This document shows positions 7,572 through 15,142 of a stretch of DNA of 64,000 nucleotides, in pieces (positions within the stretch are counted from its first letter, which is position 1; each line of letters opens with the position of its first letter). The translations under genes and the position numbers were made by a program. Under the pieces are notes generated by a model. That model searched no databases. It was not told the origin of the DNA and was given only the letters and a program-made list of their open reading frames with translations. The DNA is taken from positions 1-64,000 of the IMG/VR virus record IMGVR_UViG_3300037493_006316. The stretch is one strand, 5' to 3'. The DNA comes from a virus.

Positions 7572-8417
7572 TCAGCCGGCGGCCCGAGCCAGCCTGAGCT
7601 CGCCCCACACAGGGGCAGCAGCGTCGCGGCCCGTGAGCATCTGGTAGCCGGCCGGGCCTCGGGCCAGGCAGCTGGCCAGCACCGCACCCACGTCGCCGAC
7701 ATCTTCAGCCTGCTGAAGGGCGCGAACCGCGCGCCCCATCTCGGCGAGGGTCGGCACCGCGCCGTCCGCCTGGGCGGCGCGGTTGGCGGCGCTGCGAACC
7801 ACCCGGCAAAGGCCGGCGCTTGAGCCCGTGCGCTCGCGCAGCAGGCGCAGCTCGGTGGCCTCATCCAGCCGGGTGATCGGCACGCGCCGGCAGCGGCGCA
7901 GCAGTGCATCGCCGATCTGGCGGGCGCCGTTGCTGGTGATGACCACCAGCACGCGCTCGGCGCGCAGGCGAAGGTGGCGACCGGGCGCCACCGGAACGCG
8001 GCCGCTCTGCAGCGCATCGAGGAGCAGGTGCTCCACGCGCTCAGGGGCCTTGTCCAACTCGTCGATCAAGAGTACCACGGGGCCCTCCTCGGCGGCCTGG
8101 GCTGCCAGCGCAAGCACGCCGGGCTGGCGCACCGCCGAAGCATCGCCAGCCACCGCAGCGGCCACGTCGACGCCCACAAACAGCTCGTCGGCGTCGCTCC
8201 AGGCGTGCGCCTGGTAGGCGACCAGCCGGGCGCCGGTCGCGACCGCTGCAGCCTCGGCCAAGGCGGTCTTGCCGGAGCCCGGGGGACCCTCAAGCAGCAG
8301 GGCTGCGATCTGGCCGCTCCGCTGCTCGGCCAGCTGGCCAGCAAGGGCCAGCAACTCGGGGCGACGGGCGACGTAGCCGGCAGCCGCAAGGGCCGCACTC
8401 AGCGCAGAGGGGGTCAT
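7572..8417 (-). CDS. MoxR-type AAA+ ATPase
   Basis: This 281-aa AAA+ ATPase has Walker A GPPGSGKT at residues ~44-51, Walker B VLLIDELDKA at ~115-124, a sensor-1-like VVITSNGAR and an arginine-finger region ALLRRCRRV. The order and spacing fit MoxR/dynein-related single-domain ATPases, which act as chaperones with a vWA partner; such a partner is encoded at 5030-6538. The ATG at 8415-8417 follows GGAGTCCGTC. The region upstream (8418-8667) is unusually AT-rich for this genome and probably holds its promoter. Confidence 0.75.
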   Translation of the reverse strand: MTPSALSAALAAAGYVARRPELLALAGQLAEQRSGQIAALLLEGPPGSGKTALAEAAAVATGARLVAYQAHAWSDADELFVGVDVAAAVAGDASAVRQPGVLALAAQAAEEGPVVLLIDELDKAPERVEHLLLDALQSGRVPVAPGRHLRLRAERVLVVITSNGARQIGDALLRRCRRVPITRLDEATELRLLRERTGSSAGLCRVVRSAANRAAQADGAVPTLAEMGRAVRALQQAEDVGDVGAVLASCLARGPAGYQMLTGRDAAAPVWGELRLARAAG

Positions 8418-8667
8418 GACGGACTCCAAGGGGGAAGGTGGCCGGGTATTCGCTCGCTTGCGCGAGCCGCCTCCCGGCAGGGCGACCATTTTAGAGTGTC
8501 GGCACTCTGAAAGTGGGTTTGTTTCAATGGGGCTCGGGTCTTGTCCCCGAGAGGTATTGTTATTTTGCGGGCACTGACGTCGGTTTTGGGATGTCTCAAT
8601 GAGCGCCACCCCGAAGGGCACCGGGCTTTCACCGGTCCGCGGCGGGGGCCGCGGGGCCTTGCGAGAC
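8418..8667 (-). promoter_or_regulatory. AT-rich control region before the MoxR gene
   Basis: This 250-base gap has no convincing gene. It has much lower GC than its surroundings. It contains a perfect 6-bp hairpin, AGAGTG-TCGG-CACTCT (8493-8508), and two near-repeats on the minus strand that begin CATTGA (g/a)ACA, near 8601 and 8527. These look like promoter or operator elements, but no single -35/-10 pair stands out. Confidence 0.4.
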
Positions 8668-8976
8668 TCAGGCCGCCTCCTCCCAGAGGTCCGGCAGGCA
8701 GTCCCAGGCGTCGACCGCCTTCTGCCATTCGAGGTGCGCCTCGTACCAGCCGGAGTCCTCTTCCTCGCCCTCGGCCAGGGCAAGGGCGGCCGTCTCATGC
8801 GTGCGCAGGGCGTCGGCGGCGGCCTCGAAGGCGGCCATGCGCTCGGGCTTCGCCAGCCCGTTGATGTGCTCGGCCTCGTCGGCCGACTCGCAGCTGAGAA
8901 ACTGCCGCTCGGCGGCGCGGGCCTTGGTGGCGGAGCCCTGGGCGAGCTTGATGGCGTTGCGGGCGAGGCTGTTCAT
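8668..8976 (-). CDS. Hypothetical acidic helical protein, 102 aa
   Basis: The ATG at 8974-8976 has a strong CAGGAGCCCGCC ribosome binding site and lies ~55 bases after the promoter at 9031-9058. The protein begins MNSLARNAIKLAQGSATKAR, is almost wholly helical and carries an acidic LALAEGEEEDSGW patch. It has no recognised domain. It is monocistronic or first in an operon. Confidence 0.6.
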   Translation of the reverse strand: MNSLARNAIKLAQGSATKARAAERQFLSCESADEAEHINGLAKPERMAAFEAAADALRTHETAALALAEGEEEDSGWYEAHLEWQKAVDAWDCLPDLWEEAA

Positions 8977-9030
8977 GGCGGGCTCCTGCGGTGGGGTGGT
9001 GGTCGCGGGCACCGCCCGGCGACACACAGA

Positions 9031-9058
9031 CCGTATCCGGGGGAGTAGCAACGGGCAA
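9031..9058 (-). promoter_or_regulatory. Repeated-type promoter, copy 3
   Basis: The minus strand reads TTGCCC, 16 bases, ATACGG, with spacer GTTGCTACTCCCCCGG identical to that of copy 1. It lies between the methyltransferase-like gene and the 102-aa gene. Confidence 0.6.
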
Positions 9059-9108
9059 GGCCGACCCGCGATCTTTTTTGCACGACCGCGGGACGGCTCA
9101 TGAGCGCG

Positions 9109-9747
9109 TTACTCTCGGCGTTCGCCCTTGATGCGCCACGCGGGCAGGGCGTCGAGCAGCGTGGGCCCAGCTCGACGCGTGCGCGCCGGCCGGCGCCAGA
9201 CGCACCAGGCCGAGCCGCAGTTGTCGCTCACCTTGGCGCCCGGGGTGCCGTCCTTCTTGAGCTTGCGGTGCAGCTCGCCGCCGGGCCCGTCCCACACGGG
9301 GCGCAGGTCGCTGACGTAGATCGCGCAGGGCGGGTCTTCGCCGCTCATGAGCTGCTCGATGGTCGTCGCCCGCAGCAGCAGGCCGAGCACCTCGGCGCCG
9401 GTCCGGTCCTGCAGGGCGCGGTGCTGAGCGATCACCTGGTAGATGTTCCGATAGGCCGGGTTGGTGGCGATCAACGTGCGGCCGACGCAGTCGGGGTGCC
9501 AGTCGTCGACGCGCGAGTTGTGGACCTGGATCGGGCGCGGGTGGGAGAGGTTGAGTGCGCCGCGGTTGTCGATGTCGCAGCCCTCGAGGTGATGCGGCAG
9601 CCACCGCTCCTTCGCGGCGCGCAGGAAGCTGGCCCCGCCTGCCATCGGCTCGAGCACGGTGTTGAAGACGCCGGGCAGCACCGACAGGCAGGCATCGGCG
9701 AGGGCGGCGGGGGTGTAGTAGGCGTCAAAGGGGTCGCGGTCGGCCAT
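9109..9747 (-). CDS. SAM-dependent (adenine-type) DNA methyltransferase-like protein
   Basis: A motif I-like VLEPMAGGASF (residues ~31-41) would bind S-adenosylmethionine. A motif IV-like ATNPAYRN (~93-100) stands where amino-methyltransferases have (D/N)PPY; the second Pro is replaced by Ala, so activity is uncertain. An acidic GCDIDNRGA follows motif I as expected for motif II. At 212 aa it is a compact phage form without a separate target-recognition domain. The ATG at 9745-9747 has a GAGGAC ribosome binding site. Likely role: DNA modification against host restriction. Confidence 0.6.
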   Translation of the reverse strand: MADRDPFDAYYTPAALADACLSVLPGVFNTVLEPMAGGASFLRAAKERWLPHHLEGCDIDNRGALNLSHPRPIQVHNSRVDDWHPDCVGRTLIATNPAYRNIYQVIAQHRALQDRTGAEVLGLLLRATTIEQLMSGEDPPCAIYVSDLRPVWDGPGGELHRKLKKDGTPGAKVSDNCGSAWCVWRRPARTRRAGPTLLDALPAWRIKGERRE

Positions 9748-9796
9748 TTTCTGTCCTCGTGTGTGCTATGTCAAGTGATTGATAATGCGCGGATCT

Positions 9797-9880
9797 AACC
9801 CCGCGCGAGGGGCTTTGTCTGGTTGTCGCGATGCCGCTACACGCGACACGCGCACGCGAAAGCGCCGCCCGAACGGCGCC
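9797..9880 (-). terminator. Two hairpins between DUF5131-like and methyltransferase genes
   Basis: On the minus strand GCGCCG-TTCGGG-CGGCGC followed by TTT (9859-9879) comes first, then GCCCC-TCGCGC-GGGG followed by TT (9799-9814). They lie after the stop at 9907. A TTGACA at ~9770-9775 may mark a promoter for the methyltransferase gene. Confidence 0.45.
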
Positions 9881-9906
9881 CCCGACGTGTTCGGCTGCGC
9901 AGGTGT

Positions 9907-10824
9907 TCAGCGCGGGAACGCAAGGTGCTCCACGCCGTCGAGGAGTCGACCTGTCTCCGCTCGTCCGCGGCGCTCCATCAGCTCTCCGTTGACGCGGACG
10001 CGGTCCCCTGTGGGCATTGCGTGGGGGTCAGCCGGGCCCCACTCCCCCCACTGCTTGAACAGGAAGGGCACCCCGGCAGTCGCCGCCTGGTCGCGCAGGC
10101 TGCGGGCCCAGTCTGGGTGCATCAGCCGCGGGTGCCGACCGGACTCACCGCCGACGATGACCCAGCCGATCCTGCGGAGCCAGCCGGCGCCGCCAACCTC
10201 AAGGCCGCACTCCCCGCACCTTGGCTGCAACGGCGGGTCGCACACGATGCTCGCGGTCGGATCGAACCCTCCCGCCTCGCAGCCCTCGCACCACAGCGGG
10301 CTCAGGTCCACCGCACCCAGCAGCGGCTCGCAGCTGACGAAGCGCACCCGCGCGGGCACGGCGAGCAGGTACGGCACGCGCTCGTTGGCCACAGCCTGGT
10401 CTTCGACCGACGTGCCAGCCCAAGCGTTGTCGGGCCAGCCATGCTGACGGGCCCAGCTCGCCATCCGCGCCGGCCGCTTGGTGAGCAGCAGCCAGTCGAG
10501 CTGGGGCGTCTCAGCGATGAGCGCCCACAGCCTGATCCGCAGCGGATCAAGGTCGGCGCGGTCCTCGAACACATCGGCCACCGACGCGCAGAACACCCGC
10601 CGACGCACGCCCTCCTTCGCCGCGGCCTTGGCCCACCGCAGCGGCTCCTTCCAGTAGGCCTCGCTGGCCGGGACGCGCTCGGCCTCCGGGCCCCATTCGG
10701 CACCCCGGCGCATGTGGGGTGGCAGAGTCGCGGCGTAGCAGTGCCTGCAGCCCGCTGACACCTTCGCGCACCCGGACCACGGGTTGAAGGTGTAGTCCGT
10801 CCATTCGATCTTGCTCTTCGCCAT
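9907..10824 (-). CDS. DUF5131 / phage Gp37-Gp68 family protein
   Basis: The N-terminus KIEWTDYTFNPWSGCAKVS and the cysteines C19, C26 and C29 (C-x6-C-x2-C) are diagnostic of the DUF5131 (Gp37/Gp68) family. Later blocks such as DWLLLTKRPARM, WAGTSVEDQ, RFVSCEPLLG and WVIVGGESGR also match. The three-Cys cluster suggests a radical-SAM-like or metal-binding function; the reaction is not known. A second cysteine group (WCEGCEAGG ... PRCGECGLE) around residues 178-213 is an insertion with zinc-finger character. At 305 aa it is full length. It sits beside two DNA methyltransferases, which may hint at nucleic-acid modification. Confidence 0.8.
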   Translation of the reverse strand: MAKSKIEWTDYTFNPWSGCAKVSAGCRHCYAATLPPHMRRGAEWGPEAERVPASEAYWKEPLRWAKAAAKEGVRRRVFCASVADVFEDRADLDPLRIRLWALIAETPQLDWLLLTKRPARMASWARQHGWPDNAWAGTSVEDQAVANERVPYLLAVPARVRFVSCEPLLGAVDLSPLWCEGCEAGGFDPTASIVCDPPLQPRCGECGLEVGGAGWLRRIGWVIVGGESGRHPRLMHPDWARSLRDQAATAGVPFLFKQWGEWGPADPHAMPTGDRVRVNGELMERRGRAETGRLLDGVEHLAFPR

Positions 10825-10844
10825 GCGCTCTCCGTTGGGATCGG

Positions 10845-12152
10845 TCAGGCCGCAGCCTGACGGGGGTGGGGCAGGTTGGCGCGGACGAGCGCCTCTGCCA
10901 CGGGCGGGCAGACGCTGTTGCCGATCCGCGCGACCTGCGAGCTCTTGGTGCCGGTGAGGATGTAGTCCTCCCCGAACCCCTGAGCGCGGGCGAGCTCTCG
11001 CGGCTGCAGCATGCGCATGCCGATGTCGGTGATGACGTGGGGCTCGCCGTTGACGTGCACGACGACGAGCCCGAAACGGTCCTTGGTCACAACCGCGGGC
11101 AGGGGCCCGTCCGGCCGATGCCCAATGGCCGTGCCGTAGTAGGCCGTCAGGAAGGCGTACACGAGGCCCGTGTGCCCGCCGCCGCGGCCGCCGCCGGTGG
11201 TGACGGTTGGCATGGGTTCGGTGAGCGCTTGTCCCGCGCGGGCGGAGCCGTACAACTTGTCGAGGAAGGCCACCACGAGGCTGTGATGGTCGACCGCCGT
11301 GACCGCGCCAAGCGGCCGGTCAGCCGGATGACCGACCACGCCGTTGCCGTAGTGCTTCGCGATCCAGGCCGCGCCCACAGGCGCAATGAACGGCGCAGGC
11401 GCCTCCACCACGAACCTGCGCACGCCCTCAGCGATCCGTCGCAGCGTCGCCTCGGCCAAAGGCTTGTCGCGCTCGAAGATGCTCGGGCAGGGCAAGCTCC
11501 AGTCGATGCACTCCGCGGCGGTCCGCCACGGCAGCGGGCGCCCCGGGCCGTGGGTCGGCGCGGGCCACACAGGCGCGCGGTCCAGCGTCGCGACCACGTA
11601 GACCCGGCGGCGGGTCGTCGGCGCGCCGTAGTCCGCAGCGACCAGCACGCGGTACTCGACGACGTAGCCGGCGCCCTCGAGCGCGCAGACCCAAGCAGCG
11701 AACGTCTCGCCGGCCCGCTCGCGAATCGGCTCGCCGTCGTCGCCCAGGGGGCCCCACGTCAAGAACTCGGGCACGTTCTCGACGATGATGCACCGCGGCC
11801 GGGCGTCCCGGGCCCAGTCGACCACGACCCAGGCCAGCGACCGCTGTTGCTCCGACTTCGGGGCGCGGCCGCGGGCTCGCGAGAAGTGGGTGCACTGCGG
11901 CGAGGCCCACAGCAGGTCCGGCCGGCGGCCGCGCGAGCCCACCCCGGGCGAGACCTTGAACACGTCCTCGCGGAAGTGCATGGTCTCGGGGTGGTTCGCG
12001 GCGTGCATGCGGATCGCGTCGTCGTCGTGATTGACAGCGACCACGGGGTGAAAGCCGGTGGCGCGGCGCATGCCCTCCGAGGCGCCGCCACCGCCGGCGA
12101 AGAGGTCGACGCACACCGGACCGTCCAGGCGGCCGAAGAGGCTGACGGTCAA
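10845..12152 (-). CDS. C5-cytosine DNA methyltransferase
   Basis: Motif I CVDLFAGGGGASEG (residues ~14-27), a motif IV variant ASPQCTHFS with catalytic Cys at ~87, motif VI ENVPEF (~125), RRRVYVVA (motif VIII) and the C-terminal RELARAQGF and GNSV motifs identify a Dcm-type enzyme of ~435 aa. The SPQC instead of PPCQ is a variation found in phage-type enzymes (SPxCTHFS). The start is TTG at 12150-12152, which overlaps the upstream TGA. Longer in-frame starts would overlap the upstream gene extensively. It probably protects phage DNA from restriction. Confidence 0.85.
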   Translation of the reverse strand: MTVSLFGRLDGPVCVDLFAGGGGASEGMRRATGFHPVVAVNHDDDAIRMHAANHPETMHFREDVFKVSPGVGSRGRRPDLLWASPQCTHFSRARGRAPKSEQQRSLAWVVVDWARDARPRCIIVENVPEFLTWGPLGDDGEPIRERAGETFAAWVCALEGAGYVVEYRVLVAADYGAPTTRRRVYVVATLDRAPVWPAPTHGPGRPLPWRTAAECIDWSLPCPSIFERDKPLAEATLRRIAEGVRRFVVEAPAPFIAPVGAAWIAKHYGNGVVGHPADRPLGAVTAVDHHSLVVAFLDKLYGSARAGQALTEPMPTVTTGGGRGGGHTGLVYAFLTAYYGTAIGHRPDGPLPAVVTKDRFGLVVVHVNGEPHVITDIGMRMLQPRELARAQGFGEDYILTGTKSSQVARIGNSVCPPVAEALVRANLPHPRQAAA

Positions 12153-12640
12153 GGCGTCACCCCGAGCACCGCCACCGACGGCAGCCGGGCCAGCGACCAG
12201 ACGTGGTCGTCGCGGTGCACCTGGTAGCTCAGGCCACCCTGGCTCAGTGTGCCCGTGCAGCGGCCCGTGCGTTCGATCCAGCCGCCCCACCACTCCCTCG
12301 ACTGGCCAGGGCGCAGGCGGTCCAGCGCCTCGGCTGTGGCGCCGTCCAGGGCCGCCCAGGGCCCGCCGTGGCGAGGGTCGTTGTCGACCCCCGGCAAGGG
12401 CGTGCCGCCCAGCTCGCGAGCAGGGCCATCGCACAGCGCCGCGGGTCGGGCCGGCCGGGTGACCAGCACGATCCAGCGCCCCCACACAAACCAGCGCCGC
12501 AGCGTGGCCATCGTGTGCAGGTCGTCAATGTCGACCGTCGACCACGGCCACCGATGGTGACCCAGGCTCACGGCCGAGCGGCCGACGTGCATACGGAACA
12601 CCCAGCCAAAGCGGTCGCGCCAGAGCCTCGCGCCGATCAC
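12149..12640 (-). CDS. Hypothetical Trp-rich protein, 163 aa
   Basis: The GTG at 12638-12640 makes a GTGA overlap with the gene before. The protein is rich in Trp and Arg (LWRDRFGWVFRMHVG, FVWGRWIVLVTRP) and ends just as the methyltransferase begins (TTGA overlap). No domain is recognised. Tight coupling to the C5 methyltransferase suggests a helper role. Confidence 0.55.
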   Translation of the reverse strand: MIGARLWRDRFGWVFRMHVGRSAVSLGHHRWPWSTVDIDDLHTMATLRRWFVWGRWIVLVTRPARPAALCDGPARELGGTPLPGVDNDPRHGGPWAALDGATAEALDRLRPGQSREWWGGWIERTGRCTGTLSQGGLSYQVHRDDHVWSLARLPSVAVLGVTP

Positions 12641-13224
12641 TGGTCACCATCCTTGATGCCGCACCAGTCGCGCCACTGCGCGACCGTGGCCTCGGCCGCC
12701 GCCTTGGCGACATCGTCGGGGATCTGCAGCTCCGGGTGCGCGCTCGCAGCGAGACGCAGGCGGTACTGCGCGGTCGCGGGCCCCTCGAACCGCCACGGCA
12801 GGACGGCCAAGAGCCGCCCGACCACGGTGTCGTGGTCCGCTTGCGACTTCATCCACCGATGGAAGCCCAGCGAGCCCTGGGCGCGGGTGGCGGCGATCTC
12901 CGCCGGCGTTGGGGGCGCGGCGAGCTCCAGATGAAACCGCGGCGCCGGCAACGGCACCGGCGCCGCGAACTCTGCCGGAGCGGGCCCGACCGCAGGAGCG
13001 TCGACAGCCTCGGCCACAGACCGCCGGGGGCGCTTCCGGCCCTTCATGCGCTCGATGTACGCCGCTCGAGCCGGCGTCATCCATGGCTTGGCCGGGTTGG
13101 CCTCGGCGCGACGCTTGCCCTCGGCGATGGCCGCCTTGTGCTCCGGGGTGTGCTTGCGGCCCTTGCGGGTCTCGCTCATCTTCGCCCGGGTCTCCGGGCT
13201 GTGCCTTGCAGGGCCGCGCCTCAT
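12637..13224 (-). CDS. Protein with NUMOD3-like DNA-binding motif, 195 aa
   Basis: Residues ~9-40 (SPETRAKMSETRKGRKHTPE and onward) repeat the S-x-E-T-R-x-K-M-S-E pattern of the NUMOD3 motif that homing endonucleases use to contact DNA. No GIY-YIG or HNH catalytic motif is present in the rest, which has a Pro/Ala linker and a helical C-terminus (FHRWMKSQADHDTVVGRLL). It may be a remnant or a DNA-binding regulator. Start: ATG 13222-13224, overlapping the upstream stop. Confidence 0.5.
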   Translation of the reverse strand: MRRGPARHSPETRAKMSETRKGRKHTPEHKAAIAEGKRRAEANPAKPWMTPARAAYIERMKGRKRPRRSVAEAVDAPAVGPAPAEFAAPVPLPAPRFHLELAAPPTPAEIAATRAQGSLGFHRWMKSQADHDTVVGRLLAVLPWRFEGPATAQYRLRLAASAHPELQIPDDVAKAAAEATVAQWRDWCGIKDGDQ

Positions 13225-13397
13225 GACCGCTCCGCCTCGAGCTGCAGGCGCAGCATGCGCACCTCCGCCTCCAGCTCGCTGTTGCGGTCGACAAGCGCAG
13301 CGACCGCGCCCAGCAGCGTTTCGAGCGCCTTGCGGGCGCCGGGCGCCGCGGCCTCCAGGTACTGCGCCAAGTAGGCGCAGGCGTAGTCGAGGTTCAT
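13221..13397 (-). CDS. Small coiled-coil protein, 58 aa
   Basis: The ATG at 13395-13397 begins MNLDYACAYLAQYLEAAAPG and the second half (NSELEAEVRMLRLQLEAERS) is a clear heptad coiled coil. It overlaps its neighbours by 4 bases at each end. Function unknown; probably oligomeric. Confidence 0.55.
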   Translation of the reverse strand: MNLDYACAYLAQYLEAAAPGARKALETLLGAVAALVDRNSELEAEVRMLRLQLEAERS

Positions 13398-13576
13398 CGG
13401 GCCTCCATGAGGATGGTGGGCGCCCGCAGGCGCCGTTGGGTGTTCGCGCGGCGCCGCACCTGCCGCCAGCGGCGGTAGATGTCGGGCGCCATCGCTGGGT
13501 TGGAGCGCGCCTCGGCGGCCAGTGCGCGCTGCACTGGCCCAAAGCTCTCGCGCTCCATTTCGTCGATCAGGTCCAC
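13394..13576 (-). CDS. Small basic protein, 60 aa
   Basis: The GTG at 13574-13576 follows GGAGACAAT and reads VDLIDEMERESFGPVQRALA; the C-terminal half is very basic (YRRWRQVRRRANTQRRLRAP). The promoter-like site at 13610-13631 lies just upstream, making it the first gene of the transcript that ends with the C5 methyltransferase and DUF5131-like genes. Possibly nucleic-acid-binding. Confidence 0.55.
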   Translation of the reverse strand: MDLIDEMERESFGPVQRALAAEARSNPAMAPDIYRRWRQVRRRANTQRRLRAPTILMEAR

Positions 13577-13609
13577 ATTGTCTCCAGGTTGGATGGTGCG
13601 CAGCCGGGT

Positions 13610-13631
13610 GCGTATCCGGGCGAGTAGCAAC
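13610..13631 (-). promoter_or_regulatory. Repeated-type promoter, copy 4
   Basis: The minus strand reads GTTGCTACTCGCCCGG followed by ATACGC. This is the conserved spacer and -10 part of the repeated promoter; the upstream TTGCnC box is not kept (CTGTAG instead). It is placed 34 bases before the 60-aa gene, as in the other copies. Confidence 0.5.
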
Positions 13632-14462
13632 CTACAGCGAGCGCAGCAGCGCCGCAAGCGCGCGCATGGCCTCCAACCGCCCCGGGCCCTCGGGCTCACG
13701 GTCAGCGCCAGCGGCGAGGAGGCGCGCCGCAGACGCGACAGGGCGGGTCGACGCGACGAAGCGGTCAACCGAGCCGACCGCCGCCGTTGTGATCGACTTC
13801 GGCCCTGAGCGCAACAGGCGCCTCAGTGCTTCGACGCCCTGGCTGGTCAGGGCGCGGACCTGCTCTTCGGCAGCCTCGGCTCGCTTCGTGGCCTCGGCCA
13901 GCTCGGCCCGGGTCTCGTCGAGCAGGGCCTGGGCGCGACGGTTGGCGGCCGGGGCCGACTGCTTGGCGATCTGGCTGCGCAGGCTCGCGCCCTCGGCGCG
14001 CAGCTGCTTGATGCTGCGCTCGGCATCGTTGAGGCTCTCCCGGGTCGAGAGCAGCGAGGCGCGGAGCCCGGCGATCTCGGCAGAGGTCTGGGCCTCCGCG
14101 CTCGGGGCGGCCTCGAGCTCTGCCACGCGGGCGGTCAGCTCGAAGATCCTCCGCTCAAGCGCCGCCGTGTCAGCCACAGCCGGCTGGCCCAGCAGAGCGG
14201 CCAGCTCGGCGTCGGCCCTGTCGAGCGCGGCGGACAGGCGCTGTACCTCTTGCTGCAGGCCCTCGGTCTCGGCTGCGTGCGCGGCCTGATCGGCCTTGCG
14301 CGCTTGAGACGCGCCAGCCAGCGCTGTCTGCAGCAGGGCGCGCCCGCGCTCGGCCGCCTCAAGCCGGACCGCGAGCGAGCCCTGCACCTTGACGGCATCG
14401 CGGCCCACGGCGGCCTCCACCTCGCGCTCCTCCTCGGCGCGGCGCCGGGCGAGCGCGATCAC
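13632..14462 (-). CDS. Long coiled-coil protein, 276 aa
   Basis: It starts with GTG at 14460-14462 (GTGA overlap). Nearly the whole protein is heptad-rich: EEEREVEAAVGRDAVKVQGS, TEGLQQEVQRLSAALDRADA, and DETRAELAEATKRAEAAEEQ. A short Ser/Gly C-terminal region follows. It has no ATPase motifs. It is coupled to the Cas4-like nuclease candidate, so it may be a structural or regulatory partner of that enzyme. Confidence 0.6.
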   Translation of the reverse strand: MIALARRRAEEEREVEAAVGRDAVKVQGSLAVRLEAAERGRALLQTALAGASQARKADQAAHAAETEGLQQEVQRLSAALDRADAELAALLGQPAVADTAALERRIFELTARVAELEAAPSAEAQTSAEIAGLRASLLSTRESLNDAERSIKQLRAEGASLRSQIAKQSAPAANRRAQALLDETRAELAEATKRAEAAEEQVRALTSQGVEALRRLLRSGPKSITTAAVGSVDRFVASTRPVASAARLLAAGADREPEGPGRLEAMRALAALLRSL

Positions 14463-15142
14463 GCGAGCCTCCCGCAGGCGCCCTGCATGCGGCACCGCTT
14501 GCAGGCGGAGGTCTCGTTGATCGGCGGCACGGGCGCCGCCCGGTCGCACTTCGCCTCGCGGGCGGAGGCGTCGGCGATGAGGCGCGCGTAGGCGGCCACG
14601 GCCACGTCGGCCGGAGCCGCCCAGTCGCTGAGGTCCACGAGGTAGCACTGGCGGGCCAGCACGCCTGGGGCAGCCTCGCGGACCACGGCGAGTTGCGCCG
14701 TCGCCGCGGTGATCTCCCGCTCGGACGTGGGCACGCGACCCACGCGGTAGAGCACCGCGTGCTCGCCCTTCTGGCCGCCCTGGTGCGACACGCGCAGCTG
14801 CGCGCGCACCGTCATCAGGCCGTCGACCGACGTGAACGACAGGCCCTCCACCTTGGCCCACGACCCCGCGGCGACGCCGCGGACGGCCCAGTGCTGGGCC
14901 CAGGCTGCGCTGACCCGGCTGGCGGTGAGGAGCGCGTCGGCGTCGATGGGGCCCTGCGCCAACAGGTGCTCGAGCACCACCTTGGGGCCCGAGGTCGACG
15001 GGTCGCGGTTGAGCTCGACGCAGGCGCGATCGACGGACCGCGCGAGGCGCAGGCCAAGGCCCTCGTCAGGGCCGTTGTCGGCCTTGTCGAGGAACAGGCG
15101 GACGGCGCGGGCGCAGTCCGGCAGCAGGAAGAGGTCACGCAT
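14459..15142 (-). CDS. Candidate Cas4/RecB-like nuclease with C-terminal cysteine cluster
   Basis: The C-terminus CKRCRMQGAC (cysteines ~214, 217, 223) has the CxxC-x5-C spacing of the iron-sulphur cluster that closes Cas4/AddB-type PD-(D/E)xK nucleases. The middle contains a strand-rich SVDGLMTVRAQLRVSHQGGQ where the D...ExK core could sit, but I cannot assign the catalytic residues with confidence. A fourth cysteine would be C204 in EAKCDRAAPV. At 227 aa it has the size of phage Cas4-like exonucleases. No Cas1 or Cas2 is nearby. A zinc-binding non-nuclease is an alternative. Confidence 0.4.
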   Translation of the reverse strand: MRDLFLLPDCARAVRLFLDKADNGPDEGLGLRLARSVDRACVELNRDPSTSGPKVVLEHLLAQGPIDADALLTASRVSAAWAQHWAVRGVAAGSWAKVEGLSFTSVDGLMTVRAQLRVSHQGGQKGEHAVLYRVGRVPTSEREITAATAQLAVVREAAPGVLARQCYLVDLSDWAAPADVAVAAYARLIADASAREAKCDRAAPVPPINETSACKRCRMQGACGRLA

